64,000 bases of DNA from Whitmania pigra (Eukaryota; Annelida; Clitellata; Hirudinida; Haemopidae): the NCBI GenBank assembly GCA_021613335.1, contig JAJTWR010000067.1:1127501-1191500 (forward strand). Direction: 5' to 3'. The position numbers and the translations under genes were made by a program. The notes under the pieces were generated by a model. The model ran no database searches. It was not told where the DNA came from and saw nothing but the letters and a program-made list of their open reading frames with translations. Below are positions 55,840 through 64,000 of the stretch, piece by piece (the stretch's first letter is position 1; each line of letters opens with the position of its first letter).

Positions 55840-58800
55840 ATGGAGGGGTGTCGGAAGTTTTGGATTTGTTTTAAACTTTGGCTGTTGATGAGCGACGTTT
55901 TTATTCTCGCCTTCTGCCAGTTGGATGACTGCGTTTTACCCTGCATTAAATTTTCAAATAAAGTACACGAGCCCAATTCCAACGATAATATTACACAATC
56001 TACGTTGAGCTTTAAGATCAAGGAACTAAAAAACAGTTCATTGAAAATAAATCAAAACTCATCCGAAATTGAAAAATCCGTCCTCCCGAGTTCAAACTCC
56101 GACCCAGATGGAAATAATGTGTCTTTAGAGAAAGATCAGAGCTCTGATCATGGAAGCAGTTTAACTTCCAATACTAAAATAACCAAATCTGCAACTCCAA
56201 AGTGCAACGAATCTGACAACGTGCCACCAACCAATGATGACAAAAATATAAGGGTTGCTGATGAATATTCCAGTACTATCCTGAACAATGGTGAGCTTCT
56301 TAACTGTACAAGCACAAAGACATTGAGTGATTAGTCAATTTATAGAATGAAATTTAAATTTTTAGTATTTTAGGAAAGTCTGGCACTGCTCCATATAATG
56401 CTATACACATCAATTTACAATGTTAATCTGAGGATGTCAATGTTTTTTAGCCTTTTATTTAGTTTTAGTTATAATGTTCATCAATGAAGGAATTTTATAG
56501 CACATGATACAATTAATTTGTAAATATAACATATTGATTGTTACTGTCTGCTTATCTCATAGCTTATGAAAGTGTTCTCTTTTTTTAAAATATATAAATT
56601 TATCGTGGCATTACAACATAAAAATCTGGTTCACAAACAAATTTGTAGAATACATAGTCTCATTCAAATCCTACCACAATGAGACTGCACGACATGACCT
56701 CATCGCAAAGTCATTGAAAGGTGTCATGCCAGACAAATGGCAGATCATTCTCAGGGACAACTATTTTGCTTCTTTGCCAAGTGACTTTGATGTCATAAGA
56801 GTGAGGACTATTGATTTTATTCTGATAGTTATGCATACTTAATGATGCTTATGTAATTAGCACACATATATTAATAAGCCAATAAAAGTTATTTATTAGC
56901 ACACATATATTAATAAGTCAATAAAAGTTATTTATTGGTTTTGTGACAAGTTTATTATTTGGTGAACATGTTTTTCAGACTTTGGAAACTCATGAAATGG
57001 AAATTGTTGAAATGTTAAGGAACCATCCTAGTGTCAAGTACGTTCATCCTCACAGACGAATCTCTCGCACCTTGAAATACATCGAGATGGAGGATGACAA
57101 GATGGAAGATGAAATCGAAGAGGTCGAGGAAGAGATTTCTAAAACCACTTCCCAGCCCTGTGAAAAGGAGCCATGTGACCAAGAGATTCCAATTCCATCC
57201 AAGAGGAGTCTGTCTTTTGGTGGAGCTTTCTGGTTGTCCCCCATCCGACACAAGAGCCGCAAGATTCTGAGAGCAGCCTCTTCTTCGTCGCAAATAACTT
57301 CTGCCCTCAGTGCCAAGAATCTTTGGGACATGGGCTTTACAGGGAAGGGAGTTAAAGTGGCCATATTTGACACCGGCCTTGCATCCAAGCATCCACACTT
57401 CAAGGAGGAAAAGATCGTCGACCGAACCGACTGGACCAATGAAAGAACCCTCGAAGATGGCTTGGGGCACGGTACCTTCGTGACGGGGGTCGTGGCCAGC
57501 TCTAGGGATTGCCCAGGGCTAGCTCCTGATGTTGACCTGTACATCTTCAAGGTGTTCACCAGTCGTCAAGTCTCCTATACCTCATGGTTCCTTGATGCTT
57601 TCAACTATGCAATAATGAAGAAGGTTGACATTCTTAACCTCAGCATCGGTGGTCCTGATTTCATGGACCGACCTTTCGTGGACAAGGTGTGGGAGTTGAC
57701 TGCCAATAAGATAGTAATGATATCGGCCATAGGGAACGACGGTCCCCTTTACGGGACGCTGAACAACCCTGCCGATCAGATGGATGTCATAGGAGTCGGA
57801 GGCATCAGCTTCGATGACAAGCTTGCCAAGTTTTCTTCAAGAGGCATGACGGCTTGGGAGCTGCCTGGCGGTTACGGCCGCCTAAAGCCCGACATCGTCA
57901 CTTATGGTTCTTCAGTCAGAGGTTCGGCCTTGAGAGGTGGATGCAAAATTCTTTCTGGAACCAGCGTTGCATCCCCCGTCGTTGCAGGAGCCGTTGCCCT
58001 GTTGCTAAGTACCGTACCGCCCGAGAAAACGCAGCTTATAAATCCCGCAAGTGTCAAGCAGGCTTTGCTGGCATCAGCAAAGAGGATTCCAGATGCGAAC
58101 ATGTTCGAGCAGGGAGCTGGGAGATTAGATCTACTTGGTGCTTACGAGGAACTGCAGAACTATGTGCCAAAAGTCACATTTTACCCAAGTTACATCGACT
58201 TCACAGACTGTCCCTACATGTGGCCATACTGTTCACAGCCACTATATTATGGTGGCATGCCTGTAGTAATCAATGTCACCATTCTGAATGGGATGGGACT
58301 GACAGGAACAGTAAAAGATAAGATTATTTGGCAACCAGTTCTCTCTGAGAATGGTCACCGGATTGAGGTCTCTGTCAAAGCTTCTTCAAACATCTGGCCA
58401 TGGTTTGGCTACATGGCAGTCTACATTGGTGTCTCTAAGGAGGGTGAAAGATGGGAAGGCACGGCCACGGGGCAAATATCCCTCACCGTTGAGTCTCCGC
58501 CGGAGCCCGGGGAACAAGAACCGAGGGTCTACACGGTGGCCCTTCCGATCAAAGTGAAAATCATTCCAACTCCCCCTAGAAACAGGAGAGTCCTGTGGGA
58601 CCAGTATCACAACCTCAGGTATCCTCCCGGGTATTTTCCCAAGGACAGTCTCAACGTAAAATCCGACCCCTTGGATTGGAACAATGACCATCTTCACACA
58701 AACTTCAGGGATGCTTACCATCACCTCAGATCGAGTGGATACTTTGTGGAAGTGCTAGGAGCCCCTTATTCGTGCTTCGATGCCAAGCAGTATGGCGCCC

Positions 58801-60993
58801 TTTTGCTCATTGATCCAGAAGAGGAATACTTTCCCGAGGACGTTGCGAAGCTAAGGAGGGATGTCGAGGCCGAAGGTCTTTCCATCGTCGTCTTTGCAGA
58901 CTGGTACAATGTCACTGTCATGAAAAAAATCAAGTTCTACGATGAGAACACCAAGCAGTGGTGGACCCCTGCCACAGGTGGAGCGAACGTGCCAGCCCTC
59001 AACGACCTCCTTGCACCTTGGAACATGAGCCTTGGTGATTTGGTCTATGATGGTGACTTCAAGATAGGTCATCATCACATGCATTATGCATCGGGAACCA
59101 GCATCATCCAGTTTCCTAGTGATGGCTTCCTGGTGACTGCTGATCAGCTCAAAGACCAGGGGTATGAGGTGGATTCCGGGTCAAAAATTTTTCACAAGGA
59201 TGTACCCATTCTGGGACTGTACCAGGTGAAACTGGAAAAGGAGAAGGGAAACGACGGCGTCGAGGATCCATTGAAGTTGGAGCTTGTCGACAACTTCAAC
59301 GTTTCCGGAAAGGCAAATAAGACTTCTCTGGTTCTCGACGAACACGTCGGAAATGGAAAAAAGGTCAAGGTCATGAAGCAGAAGAACTTCCATGAACCAA
59401 GACCGGGTCGTCTGGCAGTTTACGGGGATTCGAATTGTCTCGACGGGAGCCACATGAAGAAAGGTTCGTTGGCCAATGGTGGAGTTGTGACTTGTCCCCC
59501 CAAAAAATGAATGAGCGTTTACGTTATTGCAGATTAACTTTGATTTAATTGGAATTTATGATATCAGAATTACTAATTACCAAAATAAATGACATTTACT
59601 GCTTGATCATCATAATTAACAAATTATTTAGGTTAATCGATATCTCTTCAACAATGTCTATAGGCATGTTTTAGGCTTGCTTACAAATTACTGAATAGAT
59701 GATTATTATGATAAAATCAATGATTTCCATAAAGATTGCTTTTGGCTGCTTGATGCCCTCCTTGAATATGCCATGGTATCCACTGTGCCTGTGGTCCTCG
59801 AAAGCAGGAAGTCTAATATTAGATTCAATTACACCTCTCTGCCTCAGAGGATGGAAGGTAGGGCTTAGAACTAAGTTGTTCATTTTTGTGAATGATTTGA
59901 AAAACGTTTTAGATTTTTAAAGACTTAATGAATTATTAATATGAATGATAAATATAGAATGATAGTTACAGAATGAATTATGGATGATAATTATAGAATG
60001 ATAGTTGCAGAATGAACTATGGATGATAATGATAGAATGATAGTTACAGATTGATTTACGAATGATAATATAGAATGATAGAATGGTGGCTTCAGCATTT
60101 AACAAATGCTTGCTTCTCTAAGAGTATGAATTCAATGCACAAGCATGTATATGCTGTAAGCAAAAAAGACATAGCATCACAACCTTTTAGTCAAAATAGA
60201 TTCTTTAGTGTTGATATCATAATTTGATCACATGACTCTATATTATATTGTTTTTTATTTACATATACCTTTTTATGCTGTGTATCAATATTAAGACGTC
60301 AACATCGAAATGAATTATTCACAATAAATCTTTCTTAAAGGCAACCACCTCTACAAGTACTCCAAGGTGCTCAGATCACCTGGATTGCCCACGTGCCCTC
60401 ACCTGTCCTGGATGCCCGCCCAACCGATCAACTCGTCTACTTTGTTGTAGGTATACAAATCTTTGCCATACCTTATGTTTCCACTCTGTTGACTGTAAGC
60501 TGTCAAAATGACAGATTCGAGTCATGAATTGGAATAGCAATTGACTCAATTAAAATTAAATTGGAATATTGAGTAGCCAACAGTTTTAATAATGATGAAT
60601 TAAATATTAGAGATTTAAGAATTAATCACAGGAATCAACCTAAATAGTAAGCCTGTGTATCAGGATGACTGTTGAAATCAGCAGCTATAACCCACAATTC
60701 GTTGCAGATTGGACGTGAGGAAACGCCCGCCATCATCTGACGAATCGAGCTACGACTCCCTCGTTCACATGCACCGTGCCGTTGCCATGAACGACCTTCA
60801 CCCCTATGACTCGGGAAGGGAAGACGGGGACGGACTGGGGGCGTTCGGCTCTGCGGACGTCAATTTCTTGCTCGTACTGTCATTGGTCGGCATCTTCATC
60901 GTCGCGACTTTTCTCTGGAAGGTCAGACCCTTCGGTTTCTTCGGCAGGGGGAAGGCAAAGAGCAGACGCAGAGTACTCAGCTTCCAGTCATAA
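55840..60993 (+). CDS. MBTPS1: Membrane-bound transcription factor site-1 protease (S1P/SKI-1)
   Basis: Six exons join in phase: 55840-56290, 56649-56800, 56979-59463, 59735-59857, 60341-60446 and 60708-60993, giving 1200 aa (human 1052). Exon 1 encodes a signal peptide ([17 protein letters not shown]) and a Ser/Asn-rich insert of about 115 residues absent from the vertebrate enzyme. The propeptide follows ([17 protein letters not shown]), with cleavage-site-like RTLK and RKIL. The subtilisin/kexin domain is intact: Asp332 (VAIFDTG), His365 (GHGTFV), oxyanion Asn454 (IGNDGPLYG) and Ser530 (GTSVASP), spaced as in human S1P. The 2.5-kb third exon covers the whole catalytic domain. Exon 4 ([12 protein letters not shown]) and exon 5 ([10 protein letters not shown]) match human. 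The last exon has one TM segment ([18 protein letters not shown]) and a basic cytosolic tail. There is an extra lumenal insert of about 50 residues before YGDSNCLD. It cleaves SREBP, ATF6 and other membrane precursors in the Golgi. Confidence 0.97.
56860..56936. repeat. 38-bp tandem duplication near a splice acceptor
   Basis: Two copies of AGCACACATATATTAATAAG plus about 18 more bases, one mismatch apart. They lie about 45 bp upstream of the acceptor of MBTPS1 exon 3. Confidence 0.9.
59935..60085. repeat. About 45-bp degenerate tandem repeat
   Basis: Three to four units of the form ATAGAATGATAGTTACAGAA followed by TGAATTATGGATGATAAT, in the MBTPS1 intron between exons 4 and 5. Confidence 0.85.
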
Positions 60994-62554
60994 TCGTTTC
61001 AGACCGAAGTGAAGTGGTTTCCAAGCAAAGTAATTTTATGTAGCCGAGTTCGTTACATTGAATGAAAGGATTTCTGCCGAGACTCTCTGGTCTTTCATGT
61101 TATGCCGTGGCTGTACTCGGTACCCAATGAATTTAGCTAGTGTGACTGATTCTAGTCAGCCATTTTTGTGACAATATTACTTGTCTTCATGTTTTTCTTC
61201 TTATTGTTATTGTGTTGTTATAATTATTATTATTATTATTATTTCCTTCATGTTGTCATCTTTTTTTTTATCTCCTTAATCATGTATTTTAATCATCATC
61301 GTTGTTGTTGTCATCATTTCCATTGCTAAAACAGATGATTGTTGTCAACATGATTGTTCTTTTTACTAAAGGTTAACCATTAAACTAATTTATGAATGCT
61401 GAATTAATAATAATGTAAAATTTTATTTAATAATATATTAAATATTGCTACATTATTATTATTAATGTTGTTGTTATTATTTTTATTATTGGAAGAATTT
61501 ACTATCACTTTTATGTTTTTTTTCAAGCTTTGGTTCTCAACTTATGCAAGATTGTGAGTGTTTTCAGTCACTTTTTGTCATTATTGTCATCACCAGCATT
61601 ATTATTTTTATTAATGTTAAAATTAGTATTTAATATTCATTAACACAATAGTGTGATTAGCATAAAACTCTCATCTTGTTCGACGTGCCTTTCCAGCCAG
61701 TCACATTCTGTTACAGAAGTTGCTATGGTAACCCAATATGCATTGTTACTACCACCTATTTGAGGAGTGTTGAGTGTGCCTGGGTAGTGCACACTGTGTA
61801 TATATTAATGGTGTTGTATATATTATTATTATTATTAATATATTATATTATTGTTATATTATTATTATTACCTCTTATTATCAACGTTGTAGTTATTATT
61901 GTTAATTTTATCATAATTTTTGTGATCATTATTACATTTTTTTACATGTTGGTGTTTAGGGCTTCTAACTCTCAACAATTTGCTCCACCTTGCTGTACAT
62001 AAACATTTGACTACTGCACGATGATGACAGTGTTGATGGCAGTTGTTATGGCGACTAAATGGCGGTGGTTATTGTGATGATGTTAGTTATGATGGTGGTT
62101 GGTTGTAGGTTTATAGAAAAAGCATTCATCATCATACCGGGACCGTTCAATGCAAATTTGATTTTCTTTTCTTTTTGACAACTGCATTATATGACGACCG
62201 TACAAGTGACAACTACGGTAACGTAATCATCGTTAGGGTTCAGGTGAATGTCAAGGGTGACTTTTAATCAAATAGTACGTGTATGATAATTATTACTAAT
62301 ATTATTGTTAATATTATCTTGTTATCATTAATCTTGTTGTTTCTAAACAATATCGTCACCATTGATAGGGTTTTGACGTTGCAATCATTCGAACGTCATC
62401 TGTTGTTCTGCGATTTCATCATTCCAAGCAAAACGCAAAAATAGTGAATTTCAAGATCAATGAAAAGGTGAATTGTAAATGTTCAAATAAAAAATGAATC
62501 TCGGAATTTCCGTCTCATTCTTCCGTTCTTCTATCATTCGTCTGAGGATGAAGG
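60994..62554. other. Convergent 3' region of MBTPS1 and the CH-domain gene
   Basis: No gene is supported. It contains short ATT/TTA runs. AATAAA at 62486-62491 on the plus strand is the nearest canonical signal for MBTPS1, which would imply a 1.5-kb 3' UTR. Confidence 0.5.
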
Positions 62555-63803
62555 TTACGAATTGACTCTTGCCATCTCCACGATGTCTTGTGACTCTTCT
62601 TCGTTTACGATGCAGTCTGCAACGAGATTGATTGATAGATAGGTAAGTAGATGTTAAAATAATTAAATTAATAGTTAGATTAATAAATTAATCAAAATAT
62701 TTGACCATTATAAAAATTATTGTTAAATTTATTATTTGTAATTAATTAATAGTGATAGTCGTTATGTTTATCAATGTCATGATGTCATGGATACAGACCT
62801 GGGTGTAGGTGCACCTGAGCAGAAGGGGGCGGTGTGCGCCTCAGGGCCACCTCGGCCATCTTCTCCACGTGGCAGAATTTCTCAGGGTGGTTTTCCTTCA
62901 TCAGTGTGACCTGCCTGTTGTGCTCCTTCAGGATAGCCATGGACTGGTCGGTGCAAATGTTTTTAGTTTACTATATATTATTAATAGTGCTATTAATTAT
63001 AATTATATTATTAGTTAACATTATTGTTTATAGTTTGTCTGAATTTTTATATTCATTATTTAGTTTGAATAATCAATCTTTACTAGGCCTTATAATACGA
63101 AATTACTATTATATTTACTATTATTATTATTATATTTATTATTACTAAGAACATTTTAGAGGCATCTATAGAGAAAAAAAATCCCATCAGCATCTCGTCA
63201 ACAAGGTCAAAGTCGAAGAAGCCCACTTTTGCTTTCTGAGTCTGCAGGTCTTTATTCAGCCTCTGTTCCGTGTCCTTGAAGTTTGCCCTGATGGCGGAGA
63301 CGGCGGTGGACCTGGTGTAGAGTGGCGAGTCGTCGTGGTAACTGTGGTCCGCAAAGAACTTGGAGTAGCTGAAATCTTGTCGATTGGGTACTCTGCAGTT
63401 TGTAAGATTCGATGTTATATTCGGTATTAGTTTTAATCTTTTGAAGTTTCGATTGTTTTCGTATTGAATTGAAATTATTATTTTATTAAAATGTATTGAG
63501 AAAAATTCTGATGAAACACTTGTGATGTATTACTCAAGTTTTGCCTTAGGACTCTTGATGAGTCATCAGGAAAGTGGACTTAATGCAAGATCATCCCTAG
63601 AACCACCCTTAATCTATTAAAGTGCTTTTAAACTTATTAATCTTAACCCCTTATTTCCCCCAAACCGTTGTTCCCTCCACTCACTGCCAGTGGGTGAGCT
63701 GCTCGAAGAGTTTTATGAGAAGAGCTTTTCCTGCGCCGTGTTTGCAGTGCATCGAGGCTTCGACGAGAGAGTCTGGAATGACTAGATCCATCTTTTCCAT
63801 GAC
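62555..63803 (-). CDS. CH-domain protein resembling SPATA4/SPEF1 (3' part, runs off the window)
   Basis: Minus-strand exons are 63803-63685, 63392 to about 63146 (donor uncertain), 62943-62799 and 62616-62555 (stop). The 63803 exon starts at an acceptor, so the start codon and first half of the domain lie beyond the right edge. It encodes IPDSLVEASMHCKHGAGKAL, the C-terminal half of the CLAMP-type CH domain (CH_2), where SPATA4 and SPEF1 have a similar HCKPGA string. The next exon has SPLYTRSTAVSAIRANF, resembling the ARATASKAIK segment after the CH domain of SPATA4. A charged helical region follows (SMAILKEHNRQVTLMKEN) and the protein ends EMARVNS. Relatives are microtubule/ciliary or sperm proteins; that role is inferred. 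For the second exon I used the GTAATA donor after 63146, which keeps the frame; GTTGAC near 63200 is an alternative. Confidence 0.65.
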
Positions 63804-64000
63804 CTGGTGATGATGATAAAGGGCTTGTAATCATAAATGTTGATTCATCAGCATTTCATTGTCTCTATTTTTTTTAATTTAGAGAAATTTTATTCAACAT
63901 CTTTCACTCAAACATTTAAAGAAATGCAAGAAACCAAAATAAGATTTATGACTCAATATGCTTTATATCCTTCAATATCATTTATTTCTTTAATACCAAC

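Noticed and set aside
57015..57559. Two overlapping minus-strand frames of 151 and 169 codons
   Set aside because: Shadows of the conserved MBTPS1 catalytic exon on the other strand.
61676..62002. 108-codon plus-strand frame downstream of MBTPS1
   Set aside because: Mostly ATT-repeat-derived Ile/Leu/Val with no splice or motif support; probably 3' UTR.

Overview
This is animal nuclear DNA. It is AT-rich, every gene has GT-AG introns (from 38 nt to about 4.6 kb), and long introns and spacers carry ATT/AAT and GAT/ATC trinucleotide arrays. Paramyosin, a muscle thick-filament protein of invertebrates, sits here beside PAR-3, PPP1R21, ZFAND3, site-1 protease and a lamin-B-receptor-like gene. That fits a protostome, perhaps a lophotrochozoan; the species cannot be named from the sequence. 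Exon coordinates below were read by hand by matching splice sites to reading-frame phase and to family sequences recalled from memory. No database search was run.

Layout, left to right: (1) 1-1020, simple repeats and AT-rich DNA. (2) 1021-5891, minus, an unrecognised N-terminally membrane-anchored Ser-rich protein of about 1417 aa. (3) 6512-8425, plus, ZFAND3 in six exons, divergent from gene 2. (4) 11630-23444, minus, a PAR-3 (PARD3/Bazooka) polarity scaffold of about 1311 aa in 13 exons; its large first intron is full of short tandem repeats and a 474-bp-period duplication. (5) 26192-26587, minus, an intronless 131-aa tail-anchored protein. (6) 26821-35532, plus, PPP1R21 in 19 exons (799 aa), with a hAT-like element in its last long intron. 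(7) 36992-44519, minus, paramyosin in 16 coding exons (896 aa), with a good TATA/initiator pair and a MEF2-type site upstream. (8) 46702-55179, plus, a 10-exon multi-pass protein (572 aa) that reads as a degenerate lamin B receptor / sterol-reductase-fold protein; its 3.2-kb intron 5 is a graveyard of hAT, retroelement and Tc1/mariner fragments plus a minisatellite. (9) 55840-60993, plus, MBTPS1 (site-1 protease/SKI-1), six exons, 1200 aa, catalytic residues intact. (10) 62555-63803 and beyond the right edge, minus, the 3' part of a CH-domain gene resembling SPATA4/SPEF1.

The genes do not form an operon or pathway; strands alternate and the neighbours are ordinary housekeeping, polarity and muscle genes. 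PPP1R21 and MBTPS1 both act in the endomembrane system. The most unusual items are the LBR-like protein, which keeps the membrane fold and an SPGRPR-rich tail but has lost the sterol-reductase motifs I could look for, and PAR-3, which keeps CR1, PDZ2 and the aPKC site but has no PDZ1 and only a relic of PDZ3.
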